A DNA stretch of 64,000 nt from NORP240 sp965222175 (GCA_965222175.1 OZ244938.1:3410001-3474000); one strand, 5' to 3'; shown: positions 35,968 through 45,282, counted from the stretch's first letter. Numbers and translations: made by a program. The notes: generated by a model from the sequence alone, not told the origin.

Positions 35968-36237
35968 TTACCCGATCAGGTCGGGTATTCGATAAAACAG
36001 TGATTCGGTAAAGACAACCCAGTAATTCATCAGCCAGGGTCCGAGCACAACCAGGGCGATTACCAGGGCAAGAAGCTTGGGAATAAAGCTCAAGGTCTGT
36101 TCCTGGATCTGGGTAGCGGCCTGGAATACACCCACCAGCAGACCGACCAGCAGCGCCGAAAGCAGCAGCGGACCGGCCAGCGCCACGATGAGAAACAGCG
36201 CATCACGACCAACCTCTATAACAATGTCCTGATCCAT
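35968..36237 (-). CDS. fliQ: Flagellar export gate protein FliQ
   Basis: This 89-residue protein with two membrane helices joined by ATQIQEQTLSFIPKLLAL is typical FliQ, a component of the FliPQR export pore. It lies between fliP and fliR with short gaps. Confidence 0.95.
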   Translation of the reverse strand: MDQDIVIEVGRDALFLIVALAGPLLLSALLVGLLVGVFQAATQIQEQTLSFIPKLLALVIALVVLGPWLMNYWVVFTESLFYRIPDLIG

Positions 36238-36252
36238 AAATTTTCCCGCTTA

Positions 36253-37017
36253 TTAAAAAACCGCGAAACTTGACGCCAGCGTTCCCACCACCAGAGTCCA
36301 GCCATCGACCATGACGAACAGCATGATTTTGAATGGTAGCGATATCAGCATGGGCGACAGCATCATCATGCCCATAGACATGAGAATGCTGGCTACCACC
36401 AGGTCTATCACCAGGAACGGGATGAAGATCAGAAATCCGATCTGGAACGCTGTTTTCAATTCGCTGGTTATGTACGCCGGAACCAGCACACGAAACGGTA
36501 CTTCCTCGATAGAGGCAAATTCCTGGTAACCGGCCATTTCAGCAAACAGCGCGAGGTCCTGTTCCCTCACCTGGTTCGCCATGAACTGGTGGAACGGCCC
36601 GGTTGTTTCATCCAGCGCCGCATCGAAATCCAGGGTTTCTTCCATGTAAGGAGCAACACCGTTCTCATAGGCTGCGGTGAAAATGGGACTCATGATAAAA
36701 AAGGTGATGAACAGGGACAGGCCGATAATGATCTGGTTGGATGGAGTCTGCATCAGGCCCAGGGCCTGTCGCAGAATAGCCAATACCACGATGATTCGCG
36801 TAAACGACGTCATTGCCATCAGCGCTGCCGGCAACAGTGTCAGCACCGTCATGAACAGCAGGATCTGCAGGCTGACACTGTAGGTCATTCCGCCATCAGC
36901 GGTGGCCTGGGAAGTCACCAGGGTCAGATCCGGCGTGGCAGCCAGGGCCATGCGGGGAAGCACCAGGACGCCTAGCGACAGAATCAGGATCAATGTACCG
37001 GCAGGACTTCTTTTCAT
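36253..37017 (-). CDS. fliP: Flagellar export gate protein FliP
   Basis: This 254-residue protein has a cleaved signal (ending ALA near residue 26). Conserved stretches are LLPAALMAMTSFTRIIVVLA, LRQALGLMQTPSNQIIIGL and PFLVIDLVVASILMSMGM. It forms the core of the export pore. Its start overlaps the fliO stop by four bases (ATGA). Confidence 0.96.
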   Translation of the reverse strand: MKRSPAGTLILILSLGVLVLPRMALAATPDLTLVTSQATADGGMTYSVSLQILLFMTVLTLLPAALMAMTSFTRIIVVLAILRQALGLMQTPSNQIIIGLSLFITFFIMSPIFTAAYENGVAPYMEETLDFDAALDETTGPFHQFMANQVREQDLALFAEMAGYQEFASIEEVPFRVLVPAYITSELKTAFQIGFLIFIPFLVIDLVVASILMSMGMMMLSPMLISLPFKIMLFVMVDGWTLVVGTLASSFAVF

Positions 37018-37496
37018 TTCGATTTATTCAGCAGTTGGGACAACAGGTTATTAAAGGATTTGCCTTCCGGCCTGGCGGACTGTCCATACCTGGTCGGGTC
37101 AACCGGCTCCTGCAGATCGTGAATCTTGCCAATCCGCCCGGGGCTGGCGCTGATCAATATCTGTTCGTCCCCTACCTGAATAAGCAACAGGCGATCCTTG
37201 TTGTTCAGCGCCAGGCCACCCACTATTCTGACCACACCAGAAGAGGCGCCAGGTATAAGACTCAAGCGCCTTACTACAATGGAAAGGCCCACTATCAGGG
37301 CGACAACAACCAGCAGGGCAATAAACATCTGGATCATGCTTTCCGGACTGACCAGGGCATCCGGCCGGCCCGGCGGTTCCTGCTGTTCAGCAGCCAGCAA
37401 TTGCCCTCCCGGCAACCCAACAAGCTGCAGGCAGAACAGCAGGGTCCAGCCCAGGGGCCTGCTGCTCAGCACAGTGATGTTCCGGCGGACAATCAT
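37014..37496 (-). CDS. fliO: Flagellar pore assembly protein FliO
   Basis: This 160-residue protein has a signal-like helix (about 15-36), a second membrane helix (about 54-76) and a basic cytoplasmic part with LNNKDRLLLIQVGDEQILI. FliO helps assemble the FliP ring. Sequence is weakly conserved, but position between fliN and fliP is decisive. Confidence 0.88.
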   Translation of the reverse strand: MIVRRNITVLSSRPLGWTLLFCLQLVGLPGGQLLAAEQQEPPGRPDALVSPESMIQMFIALLVVVALIVGLSIVVRRLSLIPGASSGVVRIVGGLALNNKDRLLLIQVGDEQILISASPGRIGKIHDLQEPVDPTRYGQSARPEGKSFNNLLSQLLNKSK

Positions 37497-37499
37497 GGC

Positions 37500-37949
37500 T
37501 CAACGGGACTCCAGGTCAGATGGCACGGCAATTTCACTGATGCGCACGCCAACGCGTTTTTTTAGACTGACGGCTTCCGCACTTGCAATTTTCCTGTCAC
37601 CGACCTTGACGTCGATGGAATCGACGAACACATCCTGCAGCTGCAGGATCGAGCCCCGGTTCAGCGTCATCAATTGCTGCACAGTGACATCCTGACGCCC
37701 TACCTCGAACACCAGCGTTACCGGGATATCGCCAAACCATGACAGTTTCTGCATGGGCACCGAACCCGACACCGGAACAGGAACCTTGGCCTCACCCGGC
37801 TTTCCGGCTGGAGACGGCACTGCCTGAAGATGACCGGCAGTTCCTGCCCGGGGCTGCCCCCCGGCGTCACTGCCCGCACCATCCAGCTGTGGAAACGCCT
37901 GCGCCAGTACTGCCGCGTCCTGGCTACCGGTTGCATTTTTCTCGCTCAT
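37500..37949 (-). CDS. fliN: Divergent FliN-like C-ring protein (paralogue 1)
   Basis: This 149-residue protein sits where fliN is expected, overlapping the fliM stop by four bases. The SpoA-like C-terminal domain (about 72-145) keeps IPVTLVFEVGRQDVTVQQLM and LNRGSILQL. It has lost the usual PLDI-x-NG core, reading FVDSIDVKVGDRKIASAEAV instead. The N-terminal 70 residues are low-complexity Gly/Pro/Ala. A canonical FliN is encoded at 52749-53198. This copy may have an altered or subsidiary C-ring or export role. Confidence 0.75.
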   Translation of the reverse strand: MSEKNATGSQDAAVLAQAFPQLDGAGSDAGGQPRAGTAGHLQAVPSPAGKPGEAKVPVPVSGSVPMQKLSWFGDIPVTLVFEVGRQDVTVQQLMTLNRGSILQLQDVFVDSIDVKVGDRKIASAEAVSLKKRVGVRISEIAVPSDLESR

Positions 37950-38908
37950 CTGGAACCTCCGCCACGGCGGCCGTGATGTTGTATTTCCAGCCCGATCCGG
38001 CCGTTGACCTCACCCATCCGGGCCTTGAATTTGGGGACCCCGTTGACTTTCAGGTCCATCCGATCAGGGGCTTCGATAGGGAGCACGTCGCCGTCACTCA
38101 ATTCCAGCACTTCCTTGAGTGTGAGATTCGCTCCCTTGAGCTCACCGGTTACGTCGACAATGAATTCCCGCGCCATGGTGGACAAGGCGCTGGCGCTGGA
38201 GATACCCAATGATGCCAGGCGGGATTTCTTCTGCTTGAACAGTGAATCGACAACAGAGGCCGGCATGATCAGTTGAATCATCCCGCCCATGCCGGAAAAC
38301 TCGATATGGAACGGTCGTATCATCAAAACGTCGGTATCGGTATAAACGGAAAAATGCGCCGGGTTCATTTCCGTATCGACCATGGTGATTTCGCTGTCGG
38401 TGAAATCCTTGAAGCTTTCCTGGATTACCTCAGCAATAATACCCACGATCATGTTGATCAATCGCTGTTCGGTGTGACTGAACTCCCGGCCGGAAATGGG
38501 TGTGGGGCGGGTTCCCCCGCCAAAAAAAACATTGACCAGCGCCGATACCAGGTCTGAGTCCAGGACTATCGCCGATATCCCGATGACACCCGACAGGGAA
38601 AAACAGTTGATTGCAGTTGGCAGGCTCAGCGTACTGGCATAATCCTCGTACTTGGCGATCTTGATGTCGCTGCGCTTGATTTCCACGCTCTTGTGCAGCA
38701 GGCCGAGAAAGCGTGAGCTCAATCCCGTCCTGATCCGGTCATCGACGATCTCGACATACTGCGTCCAGCCCTGAACGCGGTGCATGCCGCTGGTCAGGTC
38801 ATACAGCTGATAGTCCGACTCGTCGATACCTCCGGATTTCCCGCCGGGGCGGTCAGCCACTCCGTTCATCAACGCGTCGATTTCGTTTTCTGACAGCAGA
38901 TCACTCAT
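37946..38908 (-). CDS. fliM: Flagellar switch protein FliM
   Basis: This 320-residue C-ring protein has the N-terminal CheY-binding peptide LLSENEIDALMNGV, the middle domain with the GMGG loop (GMGGMIQLIMPASVVDSL) and a C-terminal SpoA domain (about 240-310) that joins FliN. It follows fliG by about 17 bases, not fliL as in the common order. Confidence 0.96.
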   Translation of the reverse strand: MSDLLSENEIDALMNGVADRPGGKSGGIDESDYQLYDLTSGMHRVQGWTQYVEIVDDRIRTGLSSRFLGLLHKSVEIKRSDIKIAKYEDYASTLSLPTAINCFSLSGVIGISAIVLDSDLVSALVNVFFGGGTRPTPISGREFSHTEQRLINMIVGIIAEVIQESFKDFTDSEITMVDTEMNPAHFSVYTDTDVLMIRPFHIEFSGMGGMIQLIMPASVVDSLFKQKKSRLASLGISSASALSTMAREFIVDVTGELKGANLTLKEVLELSDGDVLPIEAPDRMDLKVNGVPKFKARMGEVNGRIGLEIQHHGRRGGGSR

Positions 38909-38925
38909 GTGTACTCTTCAGCCCC

Positions 38926-39951
38926 CTACCCAACCATTGATGCCGCATCTTCCTTCAGTTCAATCTTGCCGTCGTCGGCGAGCTTCCTGGCAGCGCCAAG
39001 AACCTCTTTCTGTGCGGCTTCCACATCGACGATCTTGACCGGACCCAGTTCTTCCATGTCTTCCTTGAAGATATCCGCCGCCCGGGAGGACATGTTCTTC
39101 AATACTTTCTGCAGGATGGCGTCATCCGCACCTTTCAGTGCCATGGCCAGCTTGTCGGTGGATACTTCCCGCAGCAGCGCCTGAAAATCCCGATCTGGAA
39201 TGACCTTGAGATCGTCAAAGACGAACATCTGCTCCTGGATCGCGGTAGCCAGCTCTTCGTTGGCTTCGGAAATTTTCTCCATCAGGCTTTCTTCAAAATT
39301 TTTCTCCAGGGAATTGAATATATCCGCGACATTCTTGACGCCACCCACCGTGGAACCCTGTTTCCTGACCACACCCTCCACCTGTTTTTCAAGTGAGTTA
39401 TTCAGCTCCTGGAGCGCGGTAGGGTCTACCGTATCGATTTCCGCCATGCGGATCATCAGCTCCACCACAGAACTCTCCGGCATGTACGTCAGCACCTCGC
39501 CGGAAAGCTCCGGGCCCAGGTAGGAAATAACGATGGCCTGGATCTGGGGGTGCTCGTTCTGAATAATGCCGGCAACCAGTTGCGGCTCCATCCACTTCAG
39601 GGAATCCAGCCCCTTGGTATTGCCACCCAGCATTATCTTGTCCAGGGCCTCCCGGGCTGCTTCCGGGCCAAGGGCTTTTTCCAGTACGCTGCGGGTGTAT
39701 TCGTCGGCCACGACACGAATAGAACCGTCTTTTTCGTAGTCGTTGAGAAAACTGGTCAGGATCTGATTCACGTCCTCCGTGGACATTTCCTTCATCCGGG
39801 CCATTTCCACGCCTATTTTCTGCACTTCGTCAGAAGTCAGATGCTTGAGAATACTGGCAGCTCCCGTTTCGCCCATGACCATGAGGAACCGGGCAGCCTT
39901 TGCCGAACCACTGGCGCCGGGTCGCCTTCTTTGAGCTGCTCTGGGACTCAT
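38926..39951 (-). CDS. fliG: Flagellar switch protein FliG, relocated
   Basis: This 341-residue torque-ring protein carries the EHPQ motif (133-136). The C-terminal torque helix region has the charged pattern STDKLAMALKGADDAILQKV after MFVFDDL. The N-terminus has about 18 extra basic residues (SPRAAQRRRPG) before the usual helix. ATG at 39951 is preferred; a GTG at 39960 is possible. fliG is normally after fliF; here it begins the fliG-M-N-O-P-Q-R-flhB-flhA operon on the other strand. Confidence 0.94.
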   Translation of the reverse strand: MSPRAAQRRRPGASGSAKAARFLMVMGETGAASILKHLTSDEVQKIGVEMARMKEMSTEDVNQILTSFLNDYEKDGSIRVVADEYTRSVLEKALGPEAAREALDKIMLGGNTKGLDSLKWMEPQLVAGIIQNEHPQIQAIVISYLGPELSGEVLTYMPESSVVELMIRMAEIDTVDPTALQELNNSLEKQVEGVVRKQGSTVGGVKNVADIFNSLEKNFEESLMEKISEANEELATAIQEQMFVFDDLKVIPDRDFQALLREVSTDKLAMALKGADDAILQKVLKNMSSRAADIFKEDMEELGPVKIVDVEAAQKEVLGAARKLADDGKIELKEDAASMVG

Positions 39952-39992
39952 GAACCGCACCCGCTGACTGTTGCCCGGGGACCAGCGGTCAC

Positions 39993-40014
39993 CACTGTCG
40001 GTTTTTCGACAGTG
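39993..40014. promoter_or_regulatory. Perfect hairpin in the fliG leader
   Basis: The arms CACTGTCG (39993-40000) and CGACAGTG (40007-40014) pair fully around a six-base loop GTTTTT. It lies 40-60 bases before the fliG start, inside the leader expected from the sigma-54 promoter. It may be an RNA structure or a protein operator; the loop is too short and no U-run follows on the minus strand for a clear terminator. Confidence 0.5.
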
Positions 40015-40143
40015 TCATTTTCCCAGGCAACTGACTGTTCAGTGTGTCCCATGATCTTTACGTAAAAGCTTAGTGATAATCTGAGGTTACGCCGCACACC
40101 ACACTACTCGAAGATGAAACGACAACCGGCCTGTGTTGTATGG

Positions 40144-40159
40144 AGCAATTTCTATGCCA
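40144..40159 (-). promoter_or_regulatory. Sigma-54 promoter of the fliG operon
   Basis: On the minus strand: TGGCATAGAAATTGCT, with GG-N10-GC spacing and both conserved boxes. The predicted transcript has a leader of about 180 bases and includes the hairpin at 39993-40014. This places fliG-M-N-O-P-Q-R-flhB-A under FleQ/RpoN control. Confidence 0.8.
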
Positions 40160-40496
40160 GCGCTGTCGCGCCACAGGTGGATCCAGTAAGCGGCACTGAA
40201 CCAATCCGTTAATGGGCATCGATTCCGGCAATGAACACGGAGCGGACGACAGGCTGAATACTGCCTGGGCCTTGAATGGCAGCCCACCAGATTGACATCA
40301 ATCCCCGGTAATAGTCCGACGAAACCCGCTTCTTTACTAAGGTTTCTCCCTAATCTGACGATGTCCTTTCTAACCATCGCAGTACGGCAGATCCCCGCCT
40401 GCCGTGACCCTGCCGGTTAGAAGTGACGGGGCGCCCGGGAGAACAACAGCCAGGCGAAAACCGAAATTCGATTCAGCGAAACGTAAAGGTCTGGTA

Positions 40497-41918
40497 ATGG
40501 CTGATGTAGTTGTATTGGTGACAGAACTTGAAACGGTCGGGTCGAAAACAGCGACAGTGCTGGAATCCCTGGGTCATGAAGTCTGCCGCTTTACCACGGA
40601 ATCGCTGGCAAAACCTGGATCGTCTGGTCTGAATCAGGCCGAAAACGCTCTGATGGCACTGATCGCGCTGAGCGACAGTGACGAGGAAAAATCGGCTGTC
40701 GACAGCCTGGCTGAACTCGCTCCGTCCCTGCCGGTGTACCTGTTGAAAAACGATCAGGATTTATTCGGTAGCGCATCGGATAACCTGAAATGCGACGGCA
40801 GCATTCGTCTCCCTGTCCGCTATAACGACGTCATCGAGGTGCTGAAGCAGGCGCGGCTGAAACAACTGCAGAGACGTGTCAAGGCGAATGGCGGCATGAC
40901 GATTACCGGATCCAGCCCCAGTATAAAAACCATCAAGCGACTCATTCAGCAGGTTGCCCCCACCGAAGCCAGTGTCCTGCTCTCCGGCGAGTCCGGCACC
41001 GGGAAAGAAGTGGTAGCCAGGTCCATTCATAACCTGTCCCTGCGTGCGGACCACCCGTTCGTGGCGGTCAACTGCGGCGCAATTCCCCCGGAACTGCTCG
41101 AGTCCGAGCTGTTTGGCCACGAAAAAGGTGCCTTTACCGGTGCATTTCAGGCCCGCGCCGGACGCTTCGAACTGGCCCGGGGAGGAACCCTGTTCCTCGA
41201 CGAGATCGGCGACATGCCGCTGAATATGCAGGTCAAGCTGCTGCGGGTGATCCAGGAACGGACCTTTGAGCGGGTCGGTGGCAGCCGGACAATCAAAAGC
41301 GACGTCAGACTCATCGCCGCCACGCACCAGGACCTGGAGAAGCGTATCGATGAGGGCAGGTTCCGCATGGACCTGTTTTATCGCCTTAACGTGTTTCCGG
41401 TGGAACTGCCGCCGCTGCGGGAACGCCGCGAAGACATTCCGCTGCTAATCCAGGAATTTATCAGGCGCAAAAACCCCGCACTGCAGGATCCCATCAGCTT
41501 CGATGCCACTGCCCTGCAGGTACTGATGAACCACCCGTTACCCGGCAACGTCCGGGAACTGGAAAACCTCGTGGAACGGCTCAGCATTCTGTACCCTGGC
41601 GAGGAAATAGGCTGTGAGCAGCTGCCGCAACGGTATCTGCAGAACCACCGGGTCCGGCAGGAGTTCCTGGCTGATACGAGCCTGGGACTCCCGACCGGCA
41701 GGGAAGCGTTGAGCCCCACCGGGAATCAGAAGATCAACCTCAAGCAGTATCTCTCTTCCCTGGAGCGGAGCCTGATCTGTCGTGCCCTGGAGCAATCCGA
41801 CTGGGTGGTTTCCCAGGCTGCCAGAACGCTTTCCGTGCGCCGGACCACCCTGATCGAAAAGATTCGAAAGCTGGAGATCAAGCCTCCTCCTTCGGCAGAT
41901 CGAAGGCCATCGCTCTGA
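40497..41918 (+). CDS. fleQ: Flagellar master regulator FleQ (FlrA)
   Basis: This 473-residue sigma-54 activator has an N-terminal FleQ receiver-like domain (about 1-120), an AAA+ domain with Walker A GESGTGKE (Lys170) and FGHEKGAFTGA, and a C-terminal Fis-type helix-turn-helix (SQAARTLSVRRTTLIEKIRK). The LFRS c-di-GMP motif of Pseudomonas FleQ is not seen before the AAA+ domain, which instead reads GGMTITGSS. The ATG at 40497 follows AAAGGT. It stands divergent from fliG and is expected to start the flagellar cascade. Confidence 0.93.
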   Translation: MADVVVLVTELETVGSKTATVLESLGHEVCRFTTESLAKPGSSGLNQAENALMALIALSDSDEEKSAVDSLAELAPSLPVYLLKNDQDLFGSASDNLKCDGSIRLPVRYNDVIEVLKQARLKQLQRRVKANGGMTITGSSPSIKTIKRLIQQVAPTEASVLLSGESGTGKEVVARSIHNLSLRADHPFVAVNCGAIPPELLESELFGHEKGAFTGAFQARAGRFELARGGTLFLDEIGDMPLNMQVKLLRVIQERTFERVGGSRTIKSDVRLIAATHQDLEKRIDEGRFRMDLFYRLNVFPVELPPLRERREDIPLLIQEFIRRKNPALQDPISFDATALQVLMNHPLPGNVRELENLVERLSILYPGEEIGCEQLPQRYLQNHRVRQEFLADTSLGLPTGREALSPTGNQKINLKQYLSSLERSLICRALEQSDWVVSQAARTLSVRRTTLIEKIRKLEIKPPPSADRRPSL

Positions 41919-42259
41919 CGCGACACGCTGCGAAAAACTTTCCCCCATCGTGTCACCGACACCACCCCGCCCCATGGGAAGCATCGCCGGGCGCTGATCA
42001 TGCGGAGGGGAACCGGAGCGTTGATAACCCGACCATCGTTGCCTTCAGCCTGCCAAAAAACTGACAGTCGAAACGTAACTTACTGATTTCACGTTATTAT
42101 TTTTCTGGCATAGAGATTGCAGACATAGAAATTGCAAAAGGATATTGCAGATGGAGATTGCAACGAGATTACAGACAGTCATCGTCGACAGCTGATCGAT
42201 CTGCCTGGGCCGGTAGACAGGCCCGGGCGACAACGTCGGCAGCGGAAACCTGGGCATCG
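41919..42259. other. fleQ-fleS intergenic region
   Basis: These 341 bases hold the fleSR sigma-54 promoter (42106-42121). Downstream is a run of related GATTGCA-like words (42114-42173). No clear terminator for fleQ was found. Confidence 0.5.
42106..42121 (+). promoter_or_regulatory. Sigma-54 promoter of fleSR
   Basis: TGGCATAGAGATTGCA has both boxes and GG-N10-GC spacing, and differs at only two positions from the fliG promoter. The expected leader is about 130 bases. Control of fleSR/flrBC by FleQ/FlrA with RpoN is known in Pseudomonas and Vibrio. Confidence 0.85.
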
Positions 42260-43468
42260 ATGAAAACCAATTCGCAAGCAAGCACCAAGCAATCCATCAG
42301 CCAGCTGGAGGAAGCCTTCGGTATTTTCAATCGCGTATCGGCGGATCTTGGAACTGTCTACCGTGACCTGGAAAACAGCGTCGCCGGCCTCAAGGAGGAA
42401 CTGGCAGCTTCCAACTCGGCGCGAATCCGCGAGCTGACCGCCAAGGAAAGACTGGCAGCCAAGCTCTCGGCCCTGATGGACGCCTTGCCGGGCGGTGTTG
42501 TCGTTATCGATGCATCCGGCACGATCCGGGAAATGAATCCTGGAGCCACAGAGCTTTTCGGCAAATCGTTTATTGGCAGCAGCTGGCGACAGGCCATCGC
42601 ACAGGCCGCAGCCTCCGACCCGGTGTACGACGGCGAGTTATCCCTGCGTGACGGGAAACGGATTTCGGTAATCAGCAGCCTGTTCGGCGAAGAGGGTGAA
42701 CAGATCATACTGGCCACGGATATCACCGAGAACTACCGCCTGAATCGGCAGATAAACCGCGAAAAGCGCCTCGCCGCCCTGGGTGAAATGGCGGCTCGAC
42801 TGGCGCACCAGGTGCGTACTCCACTGAGCTCCGCCATTCTGCGGCTGTCCAATCTGTCGGCCCGGCTGGCAGCGGAACGCAGCCAGGAATCACAGCGGGC
42901 AATCCGGCCCATTCAGAACCAGCTGGGGCAGATCGAAAAGCTGGTAGAAGGCATGCTTTCCTATATCAAGGGCGACATTACCGCCAGCCGGCGCTTTTCG
43001 CCAGCGGCGCTGCTGGACGAAGTCAGGCAGGCCACCGCGCCACAGGTCAAGGCGGCCGGCGGATCCCTGCAACTGTCAGTCAACGACCATGACATCACCA
43101 TCAGCGGGGACCGGGAAGCGCTGTTCAATGCCCTGTCCAATCTTGTCATCAACGCGATACAGGCGGTGGAATCCCGGCCACGGATTACCCTGGGGCTGGA
43201 ACAGGCGCGGAATGGCGTTCGCCTGACCGTGGCGGACAATGGACCCGGCATCGCCGATGACACTAAAGAACAGATATTTGACCCGTTTTTTTCCACCAGG
43301 CCTGGCGGCACGGGACTGGGGCTTGCCGTGGTCATGTCGGCGGTCAAGGCCCATGGCGGGGAAGTTTCCGTGGACCCATCTGCTGCAGGCGGAGCCCTGT
43401 TCACGCTGACCATTCCGTCTCATGCCGGCGATCACACCGAGGTCCCTCAAAAGAAGGCAGTGGCGTGA
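42260..43468 (+). CDS. fleS: Flagellar sensor kinase FleS (FlrB)
   Basis: This 402-residue soluble histidine kinase has an N-terminal helical region, a PAS domain (about 65-160) and a HisKA domain with phospho-site His183 (ARLAHQVRTPLSSA). The ATPase domain has N-box LVINAIQAVES and G-box FSTRPGGTGLGLAVV. It lacks membrane helices, as in FlrB. ATG at 42260 is chosen because the open frame before it covers the promoter. Confidence 0.93.
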   Translation: MKTNSQASTKQSISQLEEAFGIFNRVSADLGTVYRDLENSVAGLKEELAASNSARIRELTAKERLAAKLSALMDALPGGVVVIDASGTIREMNPGATELFGKSFIGSSWRQAIAQAAASDPVYDGELSLRDGKRISVISSLFGEEGEQIILATDITENYRLNRQINREKRLAALGEMAARLAHQVRTPLSSAILRLSNLSARLAAERSQESQRAIRPIQNQLGQIEKLVEGMLSYIKGDITASRRFSPAALLDEVRQATAPQVKAAGGSLQLSVNDHDITISGDREALFNALSNLVINAIQAVESRPRITLGLEQARNGVRLTVADNGPGIADDTKEQIFDPFFSTRPGGTGLGLAVVMSAVKAHGGEVSVDPSAAGGALFTLTIPSHAGDHTEVPQKKAVA

Positions 43469-43534
43469 CGATAAGCGATAAGAATTGTGTGCCCGCGTTT
43501 TGTGACGCGGTTCAAATTATCAGGAAAGTTAACT

Positions 43535-44902
43535 ATGGATAATCATTCCGTGCTGGTGGTTGAAGATGATCCCGACCTGCGGGACGTGCTCTGCCAGACA
43601 CTCAACATGTCAGGTTACGAGGCACTGGAAGCTGAAAACGCCGAACAGGCGTTGAAATTTCTGGACAGACGTAAACTGGATCTGATCATCAGTGACGTAC
43701 AGATGCCCGGCATTAACGGTGACGAGCTGCTTAAACTGGTGAAACGCAAGTCCCCGGAGATTCCCTTCGTGCTGATCACCGCTTACGGAAGCGTAACCAG
43801 GGCTGTTGAGGCCATGCAGGCCGGCGCCGCCGACTACGTGGTCAAGCCCTTCGAGGCCGAGGTGCTGATTGAAATGGTGAATCGACTGGCCCTGAATTCG
43901 ACCTCGTCGCTGGATGACGGGGGCATGGTGGTGGAGGACCGGCGCAGCCGGGACATAGCCGACCTGAGTCGGCGGGTTGCCGCTACTGACGTCACGGTGA
44001 TGATCAGCGGTGAATCCGGCAGCGGCAAGGAAGTATTCGCAAAATTTATTCATCAGCATTCCGCGCGGAATGACCAGCCTTTCGTCGCGATTAACTGCGC
44101 TGCAATTCCGGAGCCCATGCTGGAGTCAATCCTGTTCGGATACGAGAAAGGCGCGTTTACCGGCGCTTACACGGCCAGGGCCGGCAAGTTCGAACGGGCC
44201 AACGGGGGCACGCTGTTGCTGGACGAGGTGTCGGAGATCGATATAGGACTGCAGGCAAAACTGTTGCGGGTCATCCAGGAACGGGAAGTGGAAAGGCTCG
44301 GTGGCAGCCGGGCGATCCCCCTGGATGTTCGCCTCATTGCCACCACCAACCGCAATCTCAAGGAAGAGGTGGCCGCCGGTCGCTTCCGCGAAGACCTGTA
44401 TTATCGCCTCAACGTATTCCCCCTGCACCTGCCACCCCTGAGGGAGCGCCGGGATGACATTCTGCCATTGACGCACAGGTTCCTGGAAAAATATGAACCG
44501 GGTACCGCCGTACAGATCGACGAGACGGCACGGCAGTCGCTGCTGAACCACGGCTGGTCCGGAAACGTGAGAGAGCTGGAGAATGTTATTCAGCGGGCCC
44601 TCATTCTGAAGAGTGGTGGTACCGTTACAGCGGACGATATTGTTTTTGAAGGTCCGGAAAACGGTACCGCCCCGGCAACACCTGCCATTGCGGAACCGGT
44701 GAATCAGAAGCCGCCGCTGGCCTCCAATCTGAAGAACCGGGAACGGGAAATCATCATGGCGGCCATCGAAGCCCATGGCAGCCGCAAGGAAGCAGCGGCA
44801 AAGCTTGGCATCAGTCCACGCACGCTGCGCTATAAGCTGGCACAGTTTCGTAAAGAAGGCATGGATACTTCCTGCTATGCCAATGAAGTGAAAGCATCGT
44901 GA
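43535..44902 (+). CDS. fleR: Flagellar response regulator FleR (FlrC)
   Basis: This 455-residue NtrC-type activator has a receiver with Asp54 (LIISDVQMPGINGDELL), an AAA+ domain with GESGSGKE and FGYEKGAFTGA, and a Fis-type DNA-binding end (RKEAAAKLGISPRTLRYKL). The ATG at 43535 has CAGGAAAG upstream. It switches on class III RpoN genes such as hook and rod genes after phosphorylation by FleS. Confidence 0.95.
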   Translation: MDNHSVLVVEDDPDLRDVLCQTLNMSGYEALEAENAEQALKFLDRRKLDLIISDVQMPGINGDELLKLVKRKSPEIPFVLITAYGSVTRAVEAMQAGAADYVVKPFEAEVLIEMVNRLALNSTSSLDDGGMVVEDRRSRDIADLSRRVAATDVTVMISGESGSGKEVFAKFIHQHSARNDQPFVAINCAAIPEPMLESILFGYEKGAFTGAYTARAGKFERANGGTLLLDEVSEIDIGLQAKLLRVIQEREVERLGGSRAIPLDVRLIATTNRNLKEEVAAGRFREDLYYRLNVFPLHLPPLRERRDDILPLTHRFLEKYEPGTAVQIDETARQSLLNHGWSGNVRELENVIQRALILKSGGTVTADDIVFEGPENGTAPATPAIAEPVNQKPPLASNLKNREREIIMAAIEAHGSRKEAAAKLGISPRTLRYKLAQFRKEGMDTSCYANEVKAS

Positions 44903-44912
44903 GGTAATGACA

Positions 44913-45239
44913 ATGAGTGATGTGAATATCGATCAGGTACTCAACCAGATGCGAATCCTCGCCCAGAACAATGTCGTTCCGGAATTGAACACCACCGAGA
45001 CCGGCGGCGCGGGCCGTCCGGAATTCGCGGAGTTACTGAATGAATCGATCAAGCAGGTAAATGAACTGCAGACCGAGGCGAAGGATCTGCGTGACGCCTT
45101 TGTTACCGGCCAGCAGGGTGTCGACCTGCCGGAGGTGATGATCGCCGCGGAAAAAGCCTCGCTATCCTTTGAGGCAATGACCGAAGTGCGTAACAAGCTG
45201 CTGTCTGCCTACCAGGAAGTCATGAACATGCAGATCTGA
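44913..45239 (+). CDS. fliE: Basal-body adaptor protein FliE
   Basis: This 108-residue protein links the MS-ring to the rod. The C-terminal part has VMIAAEKASLSFEAMTEVRN then KLLSAYQEVMNMQI. The second ATG (44913) is chosen since GAGG lies eight bases before it; the first (44907) is too close. It starts ten bases after fleR, with no promoter between, so it is probably read from fleS. Confidence 0.93.
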   Translation: MSDVNIDQVLNQMRILAQNNVVPELNTTETGGAGRPEFAELLNESIKQVNELQTEAKDLRDAFVTGQQGVDLPEVMIAAEKASLSFEAMTEVRNKLLSAYQEVMNMQI

Positions 45240-45282
45240 CCCTATGCCGGCCATAATCGCAGAACAGGATAAACGCTAGCCA

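Larger units (their letters stand above)
39961..40496. other. Divergent control region between fliG and fleQ
   Basis: These 536 bases hold the fliG sigma-54 promoter (40144-40159) and a perfect hairpin (39993-40014). No sure sigma-70 promoter for fleQ was found. A minus-strand open frame at 40087-40377 overlaps the promoter and is not supported. Confidence 0.5.

Noticed and set aside
40087..40377. Open frame between fliG and fleQ.
   Set aside because: It contains the fliG sigma-54 promoter and has no recognisable domain.
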